Shown piece after piece: positions 8,393 through 18,861 of a stretch of DNA of 64,000 nt. The notes beneath the pieces are model-generated. The model was given only the letters and a program-made list of their open reading frames with translations. It ran no database searches and had not been told where the DNA came from. Position 1 is the stretch's first letter. Each line of letters opens with the position of its first letter. Both the position numbers and the translations under genes were made by a program. This stretch comes from Komagataeibacter xylinus (GTDB lineage Bacteria; Pseudomonadota; Alphaproteobacteria; Acetobacterales; Acetobacteraceae): NCBI RefSeq assembly GCF_009834365.1, contig NZ_CP041348.1, forward strand, positions 3,137,001-3,201,000. Direction: 5' to 3'.

Positions 8393-9577
8393 ATGCCTGA
8401 CCTGCCCTTCCCCCGGCCCCTGGCTTCAGGCTGGGCCCTTGACAGTGCTGGCGCCACGCTGGAAATCGATCTGGACGCCATCGCCGCCAATTACCGCCTG
8501 CTCGATGCCCGCACGGGCGCCGCCACCTGTGCGGCCGTAGTCAAGGCCGATGCCTATGGCCTGGGCGCTGACAGGCTCGCCCCCGTGCTGGAACAGGCCG
8601 GGGCGCGGGTTTTCTTTGTCGCCCATCTGGAAGAAGGCATCCGCCTGCGCCCGCATGTCTCGACCACGGCACGGATCTTTGTGCTGCATGGCCCCATGCC
8701 CGGCACCGAGGCGCTGTTCACCCGCCACGCCCTGCTGCCCGTGCTCAACAGCATGGAGCAGGTGGCCGGCTGGCGCACCCATGCGGCACAGGCGCAAAAA
8801 GTGCTGCCCGCCGCCCTGCAGGTTGATACCGGCATGTCACGCTTTGGCCTGTCGGAGGCGGATGTCACCACACTGGCACAGACCCCCGCCCTGCTTGCTG
8901 GCATCGACACCAGACTGGTCATGAGCCATCTTGCCTGCGCCGACACGCCCGAAAACCCGGCCAACGCCATGCAGCGTGACCGGCTGCGCGCCATGGCGGC
9001 CCGGCTGCCCGCGGCCCCATGGGCGCTTTCGGCCTCATCGGGCATCTTTCTTGGGCCGGACTATCATTTCAACCTCGTGCGCCCCGGCGCGGCGCTATAT
9101 GGCCTCGCCCCCAACGCGCAGGCTCCCAACCCGCTGCGCCCCACGGTCAGGCTACGCGCGCGCATCGTGCAGCGCCGCGCCATCGGCGCGGGGGATGGCG
9201 TGGGTTACGGCCTGACATGGCATGCTACCGGCCCCCGGCGCATTGCAACCCTGGGCATAGGCTATGCCGATGGCTTCCTGCGCAGCGGAGCAAAAGGCGG
9301 CGGCTGCGCGTGGCTTGGTGACTACCGGCTGCCCATCCTGGGGCGCATTTCCATGGATTCCACCACGGTGGATGTCAATGACGTGCCCGAAAGCGTGCTT
9401 GATGCCGCAACGCATGTGGACATGATCGGCCCGCGCCGCAGCGTGGACGACGTGGCCCGTGACGCGGGCACCATCGGCTACGAAGTGCTGACCGCACTGG
9501 GTTCGCGTTTCCATCGCACATACCGGCAGCCTGTCGCGTGCGATGCTTCTCCCCGCCAGAACAAGGCCTCCGTGTAA
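8393..9577 (+). CDS. dadX: Alanine racemase (catabolic DadX type by context)
   Basis: PLP-dependent interconversion of L- and D-alanine. The product is about 394 residues, with the PLP-lysine motif [14 protein letters not shown] near residue 51 and the opposite-face catalytic tyrosine region in [12 protein letters not shown]. The C-terminal beta domain ends [15 protein letters not shown] at 8393 was chosen over a TTG at 8339 because GGAG lies 10 bases upstream and the protein then starts just before the TIM-barrel fold. Its stop codon overlaps the dadA start by one base (TAATG), so the pair is translated as a unit that turns L-alanine into D-alanine and then pyruvate. Whether another alr gene serves peptidoglycan synthesis cannot be seen. 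Confidence 0.92.
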   Translation: MPDLPFPRPLASGWALDSAGATLEIDLDAIAANYRLLDARTGAATCAAVVKADAYGLGADRLAPVLEQAGARVFFVAHLEEGIRLRPHVSTTARIFVLHGPMPGTEALFTRHALLPVLNSMEQVAGWRTHAAQAQKVLPAALQVDTGMSRFGLSEADVTTLAQTPALLAGIDTRLVMSHLACADTPENPANAMQRDRLRAMAARLPAAPWALSASSGIFLGPDYHFNLVRPGAALYGLAPNAQAPNPLRPTVRLRARIVQRRAIGAGDGVGYGLTWHATGPRRIATLGIGYADGFLRSGAKGGGCAWLGDYRLPILGRISMDSTTVDVNDVPESVLDAATHVDMIGPRRSVDDVARDAGTIGYEVLTALGSRFHRTYRQPVACDASPRQNKASV

Positions 9578-10833
9578 TGAAAATCATCGTACTGGGTAGT
9601 GGTGTCGTTGGCGTGACATCGGCATGGTATCTCGCGCAGGCGGGCCATGAGGTCACGGTTGTAGACCGCCAGCCCGAAGCCGGGCTTGAAACCAGCTTTG
9701 CCAATGCCGGGCAGGTCTCGCCGGGCTATTCCTCGCCATGGGCGGGGCCGGGCGTGCCGTTCAAGTCCATCAAGTGGCTGCTGATGAAGTATCGCCCCTT
9801 CGTGTTCTGGCCCATGCCCGACCCGCATCTGTGGAAGTGGCTGGTGCAGATGCTCGAGAACTGCACCACCACCGCCTATAACCGCAACAAAGGCCGCATG
9901 GTGCGCATTGCGGAATACAGCCGCGACATGATGATGGACCTGCGCGCCACCACCGCCATCACCTACGATGACCGCCAGCAGGGCACGCTGCAGGTGTTCC
10001 GCACCCAAAAGCAGCTTGACGGCATTGCAGGCGATATCCGCGTGCTCGAGCAGTATAACGTGCCCTATCAGGTGCTCACGCGTGAAGGTTGCGTGGAGGC
10101 CGAGCCGGGGCTGGCCGCATCGGCGCATAAAATCGTGGGCGGGCTGCGCCTGCCGGGTGACGAGACGGGCGATGCCTTCCTGTTCACCCAGCGCCTTGCC
10201 GCCAAGGCGGCCCAAGCCGGTGTCACTTTCCATTACGATACAAGCATCCGCGCCATGACATCCGAAGGCGGCCGCATTACCGGCATCGAGACCAGCCGGG
10301 GCCGGATGGTGGCGGATTCCTATGTCGTGTCGCTTGGCAGTTACTCGCCCGCCATGGTGCGCCGCCTTGGGCTTGACCTGCCGATCTATCCGGTCAAGGG
10401 CTACTCGCTCACCGCCGATATCGTGAACGAACAGCGCGCCCCGGTCTCGACCATCATGGACGAGACCTTCAAGATCGGCATCACCCGCCTTGGCAGCCGC
10501 ATCCGCATTGGCGGCACGGCGGAACTCGCGGGCTTCAGCACCAGGCTGCGCGCGCCGCGCCGCGAAACGCTGGAGCATTCGGTGACCGACCTCTTCCCCG
10601 GTGGCGGCAACATCCCCGCCGCGCGCTTCTGGACCGGCCTGCGCCCCATGACGCCCGATGGCACCCCCATCATCGGCCGCACGAAATATGACAACCTGTT
10701 CCTCAACACCGGCCACGGCACGCTGGGCTGGACCATGGCCTGCGGCTCGGGCAAGGTTCTGGCGGACATCATCTCCGGCCGCATGCCCGACATCCCGCAT
10801 GAAGATCTGGGCATCGTGCGTTACGGGCAGTAA
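9577..10833 (+). CDS. dadA: D-amino acid dehydrogenase small subunit
   Basis: FAD-dependent oxidative deamination of D-alanine and other D-amino acids to 2-oxo acids, feeding electrons to the respiratory chain. The 418-residue product has an N-terminal Rossmann motif [20 protein letters not shown], then [20 protein letters not shown], typical of DadA. The C-terminal substrate/FAD domain includes [16 protein letters not shown] and [18 protein letters not shown]. The start MKIIVLGSG overlaps the dadX stop by one base. Together with the divergent Lrp gene this is a complete dad catabolic module. Confidence 0.96.
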   Translation: MKIIVLGSGVVGVTSAWYLAQAGHEVTVVDRQPEAGLETSFANAGQVSPGYSSPWAGPGVPFKSIKWLLMKYRPFVFWPMPDPHLWKWLVQMLENCTTTAYNRNKGRMVRIAEYSRDMMMDLRATTAITYDDRQQGTLQVFRTQKQLDGIAGDIRVLEQYNVPYQVLTREGCVEAEPGLAASAHKIVGGLRLPGDETGDAFLFTQRLAAKAAQAGVTFHYDTSIRAMTSEGGRITGIETSRGRMVADSYVVSLGSYSPAMVRRLGLDLPIYPVKGYSLTADIVNEQRAPVSTIMDETFKIGITRLGSRIRIGGTAELAGFSTRLRAPRRETLEHSVTDLFPGGGNIPAARFWTGLRPMTPDGTPIIGRTKYDNLFLNTGHGTLGWTMACGSGKVLADIISGRMPDIPHEDLGIVRYGQ

Positions 10834-10837
10834 TCCT

Positions 10838-11788
10838 TCAGGGGCCTGCCGGGGGCGTAAACCCCTCCGGCAGTTCGCCACCACGTTCGCGCACGACACG
10901 ATAGACCGTGTTGCGCAGCCAGCGATGCACCGGATCGCCATCGCGCCGTGGGTGCCATGCCTGAAAGGAATGCACCGTAGGCAGCGCGAAGGGAAATTCG
11001 AACGCAGCGAGGTGCATCGAGCGGATGGGCAGGTAGTCGATGGCGATGCCTGGCAGCGGCAGGATCATGTCGGTCATGCGCAGGGTCTCGACCATGGCGT
11101 AATAGGTCGGCACCACCATCACCACGCGCCGCCGCAGGCCGAACTGCTCCTTGAGCACGGCATCGATCGGCCCATGCAGCCTGCCACGGCGCGATACGCT
11201 GATATGCTCATACCGCGCGATGGCTTCCGGCGTGATCCCTTCCGCCAGAATGGGGTGGTCGGCCCGCACGAGGGCGCGGAACGCGGTGGGGAAGATGCTC
11301 TGGCGGCGTATTTCGGGCCGCATGTCATCCGAGGCGCCGAGATACAGGTCGATATGCCCTTCGCGCAGGTCGTTGCTGGGTTCATCATCCGTTTCGGGCA
11401 CGAAGGTCAGGGTGCAGCCGGGGCAGTCATGGCGCAGGGCAGCAAGGATGGCCGCGCCAAACGCGCCCACGATCAGGTCATTGGCACGCAGCATGAAATG
11501 CGGCGACAGGCTGGCAATATCAGGGGTGTCCTGCTCTTCAAGCAGTGAATCAGCACCATCGACAATGGCGCGCAGCCGCTCACGCAGGCCGAGTGCAAAG
11601 GTGGTCACCACCATGCGCCGCCCCGATGCGACCAGAATCGGGTCATTGAACACCACGCGCAGCTTGGCAAGGCTGCGGCTCATGGCGGCCTCGCTCATCT
11701 GCAGCCTGCGCGCCGCGTGCGAGACGCCTTCCTCCTCGATCAGGGCCTGAAGGCTGCGGAGCAGGTCGAGATCATAGCGTTTTCTCAT
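10838..11788 (-). CDS. LysR-family transcriptional regulator (NodD/LinR-like)
   Basis: A 316-residue LTTR. The N-terminal winged helix-turn-helix starts MRKRYDLDLLRSLQALIEEE and continues GVSHAARRLQMSEAAMSRSL. The effector domain has the NodD/SyrM-like subgroup pattern with DDMRPEIRRQSIFPTAFRAL and HISVSRRGRLHGPID. The frame is open 42 codons upstream, but 11788 gives the standard LTTR beginning. It is convergent with dadA (four bases between stops) and has the FUSC transporter behind it on the same strand. The target and inducer are unknown; a role in aromatic or xenobiotic control is only a guess from the subgroup. Confidence 0.88.
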   Translation of the reverse strand: MRKRYDLDLLRSLQALIEEEGVSHAARRLQMSEAAMSRSLAKLRVVFNDPILVASGRRMVVTTFALGLRERLRAIVDGADSLLEEQDTPDIASLSPHFMLRANDLIVGAFGAAILAALRHDCPGCTLTFVPETDDEPSNDLREGHIDLYLGASDDMRPEIRRQSIFPTAFRALVRADHPILAEGITPEAIARYEHISVSRRGRLHGPIDAVLKEQFGLRRRVVMVVPTYYAMVETLRMTDMILPLPGIAIDYLPIRSMHLAAFEFPFALPTVHSFQAWHPRRDGDPVHRWLRNTVYRVVRERGGELPEGFTPPAGP

Positions 11789-11926
11789 GCTCCGTGCGTC
11801 TCCCCCTTGGCCGAACCGGACCGGATGCGTTGCGATTATCCTAAAAAACCGGATTTGACCAATCCGCAGCTTTATCAAAATCAGTAAAAAATTCTTGGTC
11901 TCATGCACCAGCATGCAGGCGGAATA

Positions 11927-14005
11927 TCATTCCACCCCGGCTTCCATCGCGCTCAGGCAGGCCGTGGCCGTGCGGGCAATGCCATCAAGGCAGGCCAGCA
12001 CCTCAAGCAGCCTTCCATTGCCGGGGTCGGCTTTTTCCAGCCGCGCCAGCCGCCTGCGCGCCGCCCGCACCACGGCTACCCCGCGCGGGCTGATGGGCCG
12101 GTAGCGCACCAACGCACGCAGCAGGGTGGTGATGATGTCCGTCGCTTCATCGCGCCGCTGGCGCTTGAGCCCGCGCAGCAGCAGGATGTTCAGCCCCACG
12201 GAGGAGAACATGAGCATGAGCCGAATGCCGCCGCCTGCCGTATGATCGCCCGCCTGCGCCGCGTGGCGCACCATGCGCCCGATCCGGTCAACGCTCGTGC
12301 CGATCCACCACTGGGGCGAGGGCGGTAGGGGCACGAGGCACAGCCGCCGCAGTTCACCCCGCATATGCGCGCCAAAACGCAGCCGCTCGGCCCGCGCCCT
12401 GAAGGGCAGCACAAGCCGGAACACCAGCACGCTCAGCCCGACCGCCAGCACCGTGTGCAGCGCGTTGTTGAGGAAGGCGATCTCATCCACCCGGCTCTGG
12501 TTGCCGGTCATGAGCAGGTTGGGCATGAGCAGCCCGTAGGCCGCAGCCGCCCCCGCCGTGCCCCGGTTGCACTTGGCAAGCCCGCCCACGAACAGGAAGA
12601 GGCCCAGCACGAAGGCCAGTTCCTCATAATCGCTCAGATAGGGTATCAGCCACAGGCTGAGGCACCCCGCCGCCACGGCGGACCATACCGCACCTGACAG
12701 GAAGCGCGTCGTGGCCACGACCGGGTTCTCACGCGTGGCGAACAGCCCGCACACCAGCGTGGTGATGGCAATGAACCCCATGCCACCCGGCCAGGCCGTG
12801 CATTCATACACAAGGGCGGCGAGCATGATGGCCACAGCTCCGCGCAGCCCGTTATGGAATGCGAGGCGGATATCACGGTGGCCGCCAAGGTGAAAGCGGA
12901 AGCGGTCATGCGGTGGCGGGCTGAAAATGGCATAGGCGTGGTCAAGCGCTATCTGCAGGTCATCCATGGTGGCGGCCAGCACGCCATGGGTCACGCGGGC
13001 CATCTCGTGCGCACCGCGTGCGGCACGCTGTTCGAACAGGGTGCGCAGATGCGTGACCTGCTCGTAGAGATCATCCAGCGCGCCTGCCTCAAGGCGGCAG
13101 GCGGCCAGCCGGTCACACAGATGCAGCAGTTGCCCGCGTGTATCGGCCAGGGCTGCATCATCGGCCAGCATGGCCCGCTCCGCGCCGCCAGACAGGCCGA
13201 CAAGGCGGGTGACCAGAATAGAGACCTCGGCCAGCACCGCGCGGGCATGATCGCCCGCATGCACCTGCCGCCCCATCTCGATAGCCGGAAACTCCAGCCC
13301 CTGATGCACCGATATCAGCATGCCGGAAAACTCACCGGCATGGACCAGTGTGTCACGCTCATGCAGCACGATCTCGCGTAGCAGGCCACCGAGCCGGTGC
13401 AGCACGTTTTCCACCTGCCCCACCATGGTGGCCTGCGCGCGCGTGGCAAGGTTGAAAGTGAACAGCACCCCCATCGCCGCCTCACACACCACGCCCAGCA
13501 CGATATAGCTGGCGCGCGACATGGCGATGAAAAACACGTTATCGGGCTCGGATGCCGCCGCCACCGCAATGATCGAGCACGTATAGCCCGACAGCACGAA
13601 CGCATAGGAGCGGAAGTTGAGGCAGAACGTGGCCAGAAAGCTGCACAGCCCGATCCATGTCGCAACGGCGGGAAAAAACAGCCATGACTGCTGCGGAAAG
13701 GCCCCGATGAACACCACGGCCGCCACCGCGCCGACCAGCGTGCCCACAATGCGCCACCGCGCCTTGGACATGCTCTCCCCACGCCGCACCTGGGCGACCG
13801 ACCACACGGTGGCGACCGCCCATTGCGGGCTGTCGAGTTCCATCCACAGCGCAATGGCAAGCGCTATGAGCGAGGCTGCCGTATTGCGCAGCGCAAAGCC
13901 CACGGCCTGCGGCGTGGGGCAGAGCAGCCAGCGCAGCCAGTCCATCGCCCACGGCCAGCGCAGGCGGGCAACCGGGTTGGGCATGAGCAAGCGGGACAGA
14001 TCCAT
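11927..14005 (-). CDS. FUSC-family inner-membrane transporter (AaeB/YccS-like efflux component)
   Basis: A 692-residue protein with the duplicated FUSC architecture. One block of about five to six transmembrane helices lies at residues 30-180 (VGFALRNTAASLIALAIALW onward). A long cytoplasmic segment rich in His and Arg spans about 190-370, and a second block lies at about 375-530 (GLRGAVAIMLAALVYECTAW onward). A soluble C-terminal tail follows. Family members such as AaeB export aromatic carboxylic acids with a membrane fusion protein. No AaeA-like or outer-membrane partner is adjacent here, so substrate and mechanism are unknown. The 293 bases between this gene and malic enzyme hold nothing recognisable. 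Confidence 0.85.
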   Translation of the reverse strand: MDLSRLLMPNPVARLRWPWAMDWLRWLLCPTPQAVGFALRNTAASLIALAIALWMELDSPQWAVATVWSVAQVRRGESMSKARWRIVGTLVGAVAAVVFIGAFPQQSWLFFPAVATWIGLCSFLATFCLNFRSYAFVLSGYTCSIIAVAAASEPDNVFFIAMSRASYIVLGVVCEAAMGVLFTFNLATRAQATMVGQVENVLHRLGGLLREIVLHERDTLVHAGEFSGMLISVHQGLEFPAIEMGRQVHAGDHARAVLAEVSILVTRLVGLSGGAERAMLADDAALADTRGQLLHLCDRLAACRLEAGALDDLYEQVTHLRTLFEQRAARGAHEMARVTHGVLAATMDDLQIALDHAYAIFSPPPHDRFRFHLGGHRDIRLAFHNGLRGAVAIMLAALVYECTAWPGGMGFIAITTLVCGLFATRENPVVATTRFLSGAVWSAVAAGCLSLWLIPYLSDYEELAFVLGLFLFVGGLAKCNRGTAGAAAAYGLLMPNLLMTGNQSRVDEIAFLNNALHTVLAVGLSVLVFRLVLPFRARAERLRFGAHMRGELRRLCLVPLPPSPQWWIGTSVDRIGRMVRHAAQAGDHTAGGGIRLMLMFSSVGLNILLLRGLKRQRRDEATDIITTLLRALVRYRPISPRGVAVVRAARRRLARLEKADPGNGRLLEVLACLDGIARTATACLSAMEAGVE

Positions 14006-14298
14006 CTAGGCCGCCCGACCCCGGCAGGGCTGGTCGCAGCCCATCCCCGCACGGGCTGCCCTGATGCGCATGCATGGTGGCCTCAGGACGCGGCTCCACA
14101 TCGGGCTGGGGCGCATGGGCAGGGTAACGTCACGGCAGCAGGCATTGTCTTGATGCAAAACCTGTACGTGTGCCCGCCTGCCAGGCACGGGGCTGTCGTG
14201 CCAATGCGTCTGACACGACGCCGCATTAAAACGCCGCATTCCTGAAACAGGACGGCATGAGATCGCCTACACGCAATTCCATGTGAAAATACCGGAAT

Positions 14299-16011
14299 TC
14301 AGGCTTTCTCGTACGGGCGATAGCGGGCGGTCCATACCGCATCACGCAGGGCGGTCTCAACATCGTGGTCGGCGGCCTGCGGGGCCACGCCTTCCTTCTG
14401 CCCCTGCATGATAACGGCGCGGGCCACGGTAGTGGCGACAAGCCGCAGTTCCGATACCGGTGGCAGCAGCGGCGCGGTCGTGGGGTCAGCCGCCTTGGCT
14501 GCGGGCGAGAGGGCGGCAAGCGCATGGGCGGCGGCAAGGAACATGCCATCGGTCATGCGCGTGATGCCACCGGCCACCACTGCGAGCCCCACGCCGGGAA
14601 AGACGTAGGAATTGTTGATCTGGTCAACCGGGCGCAGGCGACCGGCATATTCCACCGGCGCAAACGGGCCACCCGTGCCGATGATGGCGCGCCCCTGCGT
14701 CCAGGCCAGCAGGTCGGCGGGCGTGGCCTCGATATTGGCGGTGGGGTTGGACAGCGCGAAGATGACGGGCCGCGCCGCCTGCTGCGCCATCGGGGCCACG
14801 ATCTCGCGCGTGAACGCCCCGCCCTGCCCTGATGTGCCGATCAGCATGGTGGGCTGTACATGGGCCATGACCTCGGCCAGCGTAATGTGGGCGGCATCAT
14901 CCACGCGCCAGCCCGCCGCCACATCGGCAGGCTGGGCGAAAGGCTGCTGGCCTTCGGTCACACCCGGCATGCCTTCACGCACGAGGCCGTTGATATCAAC
15001 CATGAAGAAACGGCGGCTGGCCTCCTGCGCCGTCATGCCGCCTGCCACCATCATCTGCACCAGCAGGTCGGCAATGCCACAACCGGCGCCACCCGCGCCA
15101 AAAATGACGATCTTCTGCGCATCGAGCGGTGCGCCTCCGGCCCTGATGGCCGCAAGCAGCGCACCGGCGGTTACCCCCGCCGTGCCCTGAATGTCATCGT
15201 TATAGGTGCACATCTCGCCGCGATAACGGCGCAGGATGCGTAGCGCGTCAGCACCTGAAAGATCTTCCCAATGCAGGGCAATGTTGGGCCAGCGCGCGTT
15301 CACCGCCTGCACGAATTCGGCAATGAAGGCATCATATTCCGCACCCCGCACGCGGGCGTGCCGCCAGCCGATATATTCGGGGTCGGCCAGCAGGGTCTCG
15401 TTATCGGTGCCCATATCGAGCAGGATGGGCAGCGCGCGGGCGGGATCGAGGCCGCCACATGCGGTATAGAGCGAGAGCTTGCCAATGGGGATGCCCATGC
15501 CATTGGCCCCCTGGTCGCCAATGCCAAGGATGCTGCCGCCATCGCTCACCACGATCACGCGGACGCCATCAAACTGCGGGTTGGCCAGGATCTCGGCAAT
15601 GCGGCCGCGGTGGTCGGCATAGCTCAGGAACAGGCCGCGCGGGCGGGTCCAGATATGGCTGAACTCACGGCATGCCCGGCCAATGGCGGGGGTGTAGATG
15701 ATGGGCAGCCAGGCTTCGAGCGCCTCGTCGATAATGGCGTAGAAAAGCGTTTCGTTCCGGTCCTGGATTTCGCGTAGCGCAATATGTCGCGCAAAATTGT
15801 CCGGCAGGGCGGCGAGGCGTGCGCGGGCAAGGTCGGCCTGCTCGGCCAGGGTAGCGACGGATGCAGGCAGAAAGCCATGCAGCCCGAACAGGTCACGTTC
15901 GCGCCTGTCAAATGCATTTCCCTTGTTCAGCACAGGGCAATCCAGAAGTTCCCTGCCAGATAAAGCCGTTTTGAGGGAAGAGGAAAGCATGGCCCGCGCT
16001 GTATCCGACAT
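14299..16011 (-). CDS. maeA: NAD-dependent malic enzyme (SfcA/MaeA type)
   Basis: Oxidative decarboxylation of malate to pyruvate. From ATG 16011 the product is about 570 residues, the size of the large decarboxylating malic enzymes. Visible signatures are GLHGFLPASVATLAEQ near the N-terminus, LPIIYTPAIG, VVSDGGSILGIGDQGANGMG, CTYNDDIQGTAGVTAGALL with metal ligands, and the NAD-binding GAGGAGCGIADLL. SNPTANIEATPADLL follows near the C-terminus. The reading frame stays open another 187 codons upstream through the divergent LysR gene, but that is shadow. A LysR regulator is divergently encoded 118 bases away and may control it. Confidence 0.95.
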   Translation of the reverse strand: MSDTARAMLSSSLKTALSGRELLDCPVLNKGNAFDRRERDLFGLHGFLPASVATLAEQADLARARLAALPDNFARHIALREIQDRNETLFYAIIDEALEAWLPIIYTPAIGRACREFSHIWTRPRGLFLSYADHRGRIAEILANPQFDGVRVIVVSDGGSILGIGDQGANGMGIPIGKLSLYTACGGLDPARALPILLDMGTDNETLLADPEYIGWRHARVRGAEYDAFIAEFVQAVNARWPNIALHWEDLSGADALRILRRYRGEMCTYNDDIQGTAGVTAGALLAAIRAGGAPLDAQKIVIFGAGGAGCGIADLLVQMMVAGGMTAQEASRRFFMVDINGLVREGMPGVTEGQQPFAQPADVAAGWRVDDAAHITLAEVMAHVQPTMLIGTSGQGGAFTREIVAPMAQQAARPVIFALSNPTANIEATPADLLAWTQGRAIIGTGGPFAPVEYAGRLRPVDQINNSYVFPGVGLAVVAGGITRMTDGMFLAAAHALAALSPAAKAADPTTAPLLPPVSELRLVATTVARAVIMQGQKEGVAPQAADHDVETALRDAVWTARYRPYEKA

Positions 16012-16129
16012 AATGACCCGACATTGTGATAACGATTGAAAGAGGCGCAGGATACGGATCTGCACATCTTCGTGTAGGGCATGGGTGTGCACGCCAACCG
16101 TACGCCAAACGCAATCATGGAGCCGCCAG

Positions 16130-17035
16130 TTGCCCGACGAGATCAGTGACCTGAGATTTTTCTGCATCCTTGCCGCGGCGGGCAGCATTGCGGGGTGCGC
16201 GCGCGCCATGGGCCTCTCGCCTGCTGCCATGAGCCGCAGGCTGAGCACCATGGAGGCCCGGCTGGGCACGCGGCTGGTCACCCGTACCTCGCGCCATTTC
16301 GCGCTCACGGCCGAAGGGCAGCGCCTGCACGAGCATGCCGTGCGCATCATGCAGGAAGTAGAAGAGGCGGAAGCCGAACTGACGGCACGCGCAGGCATTC
16401 CGCGCGGGCTGCTGCGCGTGGGCGTGCCATCAGAGATCGGGCGCAAGATGCTTGCGGGCGTAGTGGCAGCCTTTGTGGAGCAGTACCCCGAGGTGACCGT
16501 GCACCTCACCCTGTCCGATGCCGGGCTGGATGTGATTGATGACGGGCTGGACATTGCCATCCGCCCCGGCATGCCGCCCGATCAGGAGGTGATGACCACC
16601 AGCCTGATCAACAGCCGCCGCGTGGTGTGCGCCTCGCCCGAATACCGTGACCGCAAGGGCCTGCCTGCCACCCCGCACGACCTGCTCAAGCACGACTGCA
16701 TCTGCCTGATCCGCCGCCAGCGCATCTTTAATGAATGGGTGTATTTTGATGGCAAGGCCCGCAAGGAAGTGCATGTCACCCCCCGCCTTGCCACATCAAG
16801 CAGCGAGGTTGTGCATGACTGGGCGGTGAGCGGGCGCGGCATTGCGCTGAAAGTACTGTGGGACATTGCCGATGACCTGAAATGCGGCAGGCTGATCGAA
16901 TGCCTCAGCACCTACAGGTGGGAGGATGTGACCCTGTGCGCGGTCTACCCCTCGCGCACGCATCTGCCCTCACGCACGAGGCTGTTCCTTGATTTCGTGC
17001 GCAAGGAGCTGCGGCAGGCCTATTTCGGCACATAG
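16130..17035 (+). CDS. LysR-family transcriptional regulator
   Basis: A 301-residue LTTR if started at the TTG at 16130, which is preceded by GGAG at 7 bases. It then begins MPDEISDLRFFCILAAAGSI, exactly where LTTRs normally begin; a GTG at 16085 would add 15 residues. The helix-turn-helix is CARAMGLSPAAMSRRLSTME and the effector domain follows, with RGLLRVGVPSEIGRKML and DIAIRPGMPPD. It belongs to the AaeR/DsdC-like subgroup used for aromatic or carbonyl responses. Divergent orientation to malic enzyme suggests that gene as the target. Convergent with the orphan histidine kinase. Confidence 0.87.
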   Translation: MPDEISDLRFFCILAAAGSIAGCARAMGLSPAAMSRRLSTMEARLGTRLVTRTSRHFALTAEGQRLHEHAVRIMQEVEEAEAELTARAGIPRGLLRVGVPSEIGRKMLAGVVAAFVEQYPEVTVHLTLSDAGLDVIDDGLDIAIRPGMPPDQEVMTTSLINSRRVVCASPEYRDRKGLPATPHDLLKHDCICLIRRQRIFNEWVYFDGKARKEVHVTPRLATSSSEVVHDWAVSGRGIALKVLWDIADDLKCGRLIECLSTYRWEDVTLCAVYPSRTHLPSRTRLFLDFVRKELRQAYFGT

Positions 17036-17041
17036 GCCCGA

Positions 17042-17170
17042 TCAGCCGGGATGGGTCGGGGCGCGATAGAAAAGACACACATCGCCGCTCTCCACCGCCG
17101 CAACCGGGTCTGCCGCCTGCACGTGCCATTCGTACCGCAACGGCCCGACCCATTGCCAGATGTCGGACAC
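17042..17170 (-). pseudogene. Possible short gene or C-terminal remnant after the histidine kinase
   Basis: A 42-codon frame (GTG start) reading VSDIWQWVGPLRYEWHVQAA and ending RAPTHPG. Its third codon positions are strongly GC-biased as in real genes here. It begins right after the histidine kinase stop, with no clear ribosome site, and no family is recognised. It could be a remnant of a longer gene, for example of a missing partner of the kinase, or a very small protein. Confidence 0.22.
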
Positions 17171-17197
17171 CAGTTCGGTCTCGGTCAGGATCGATAA

Positions 17198-18349
17198 TTA
17201 TAGGGCATTCGCGCTGCCCGGCAGCCATACCGTGCAGCAGGTACCCTGCCCCGGCGCGCTGGTGATATCGAGCCGCCCGCCATGCCGGTCAACGATATGG
17301 CGCACGATGGCCAGCCCAAGCCCCGTGCCCTGCTCGCCGCCTGCCCCCGGCGCGGGCGAGACACGGTAGAACCGCTCGGTCAGGCGCGGCAGGTGCTGTG
17401 GCGCGATACCCGGCCCGTTATCACGCACCGAGAGCAGCAGGCCGCCATTCTCCTGCCATTGCGCCGCGATTTCGATACGCGGTTCGGCTGGCGGCTGCGG
17501 CCTGCCATAACGCAGGGCGTTCTCGCTCAGATTGACCAGCACCTGCAATATCTGGTCCGCATCGCCGCGCAACGTGCCTGCGGGGGCGGGGTGCAGCACC
17601 AGGGCAGCGCGATCAGCCTCAGGCTTGCCCTGCACCTCATCATTGAAGCGGGCAAACAGGTCGGCCACCGCAATCATGCCCTGCGGGCGCTGGTGCTCGA
17701 GCATCTGCACGCGCGAGAGGTAGAGCAGCCGGTCGATCAGGCGCTGCATGCGGCTGGCCTGCCGGGCCATGATGGCAAGGAACTTGTGCCGCGCCGTGGC
17801 ATCATTGGCGGCCGGGCCCTGCAGGGTCTCGATAAAGCCGATCAGGGCGGCAAGCGGCGTGCGCAGTTCATGGCTGGCATGGGCCACGAAATCACTGCGT
17901 GCGCGATCGAGCGCGTCACGCGCCGTGGCATCAAGCAGCACCACAACGCAGGCGGGCTGCCCGTGCCATACCCCTGCCCTGACAAAAGCCTGCACCACGC
18001 GGCGCACCGGCACATCGGCCTCGATGGTGACCTCCGTCACCCCGCCGGGGCGCAGTTCGGCCACGGCGCGCTGGAGTGCGGGGTGGCGCACCAACATGCC
18101 CAGGCCCTCGGCAAATTCCACCTGCGCGCGGGCACCGGCATGCAAAAGCCGCCCACCCCGCGCCAGCACCAGCAGCGACACGGGCAGGTCATCGACCTGC
18201 ACCGTATCCTCATCCACGCCCACGGGTTCGGCCTGCAGGCGCACCGGGTAGCCCGACAGCCGCCCCGCCGCGCCATAACGCCACGCGCCGTACCCCCCAA
18301 GCAGCGCTCCCGCCGCAAAACCCATCACCACAAGCACAAGCGCCGACAC
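17198..18349 (-). CDS. Orphan sensor histidine kinase (PhoR-like)
   Basis: A membrane sensor kinase of about 383 residues. The GTG at 18349 is preferred because GGGGGAGAAGG lies at ideal spacing upstream; an ATG at 18403 is the alternative. It then starts with a single hydrophobic segment (SALVLVVMGFAAGALLGGYG). A PAS-like region follows, then the H-box FVAHASHELRTPLAALIGFI near residue 155, N-box LVNLSENALRYG, G1 DNGPGIAP and G2 GTGLGLAIVRHIVDRHGG. The single TM plus PAS plus HisKA layout matches PhoR. No response regulator or phosphate-transport gene is adjacent, which is unusual for PhoR, so the signal is uncertain. Confidence 0.88.
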   Translation of the reverse strand: MSALVLVVMGFAAGALLGGYGAWRYGAAGRLSGYPVRLQAEPVGVDEDTVQVDDLPVSLLVLARGGRLLHAGARAQVEFAEGLGMLVRHPALQRAVAELRPGGVTEVTIEADVPVRRVVQAFVRAGVWHGQPACVVVLLDATARDALDRARSDFVAHASHELRTPLAALIGFIETLQGPAANDATARHKFLAIMARQASRMQRLIDRLLYLSRVQMLEHQRPQGMIAVADLFARFNDEVQGKPEADRAALVLHPAPAGTLRGDADQILQVLVNLSENALRYGRPQPPAEPRIEIAAQWQENGGLLLSVRDNGPGIAPQHLPRLTERFYRVSPAPGAGGEQGTGLGLAIVRHIVDRHGGRLDITSAPGQGTCCTVWLPGSANAL

Positions 18350-18861
18350 ACCCTTCTCCCCCTTACGCGAGCCTGCCCCACGGCACCACAGGCGCGATAC
18401 CATGAATGGGAGAGCAGCGGAAACCAGAATGAATTGCGAAATAAAATTACAATTTGTGCGCTGCAAAATTAATATAGTTATTGCTTGTTTGACAATTTTA
18501 TAATTTTAGTCCATTCTCCTCTAAAGCTTGGAGATTGTCTGGAAAAGCCTGCCCACAAACGCCTGCAGGCCGCACGGCGGCCGAATGAAGTGCTTTCAGG
18601 CAAGCGTTGCCACAACACCGCCCTGAAAAAGACGGGATCTGAAAACTTTCATTCTTACCGGCGGTTTGTTTTAAACAATCTTCTAAAAAAACAAGAACAA
18701 TGGTGTCTCAAATCATGATCCAGTCCCTCCCGCGCAATAGCGCGCCTGTCGTTTTTCCCGCCACGTTCATGGTCCAGCCTCCCGGCTGAGGCTTGCATCC
18801 TTTTTTCCCGGCATTCCTGCCCCGTCCCATGATGGACCGGGCCGCGAGAAAATCGACAGAC
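18350..18861. other. Intergenic region upstream of the OprB gene
   Basis: No convincing gene. Positions 18455-18530 are very AT-rich (ATATAGTTATTGCTTG, TTGACAATTTTATAAT), probably promoter DNA for the kinase and/or the porin. A 77-codon frame at 18485-18718 has no family features and weak codon bias and is not called. Confidence 0.5.

Noticed and set aside
16012..16572. 187-codon N-terminal extension of malic enzyme
   Set aside because: Antisense to the LysR gene; the enzyme fold begins just after 16011.
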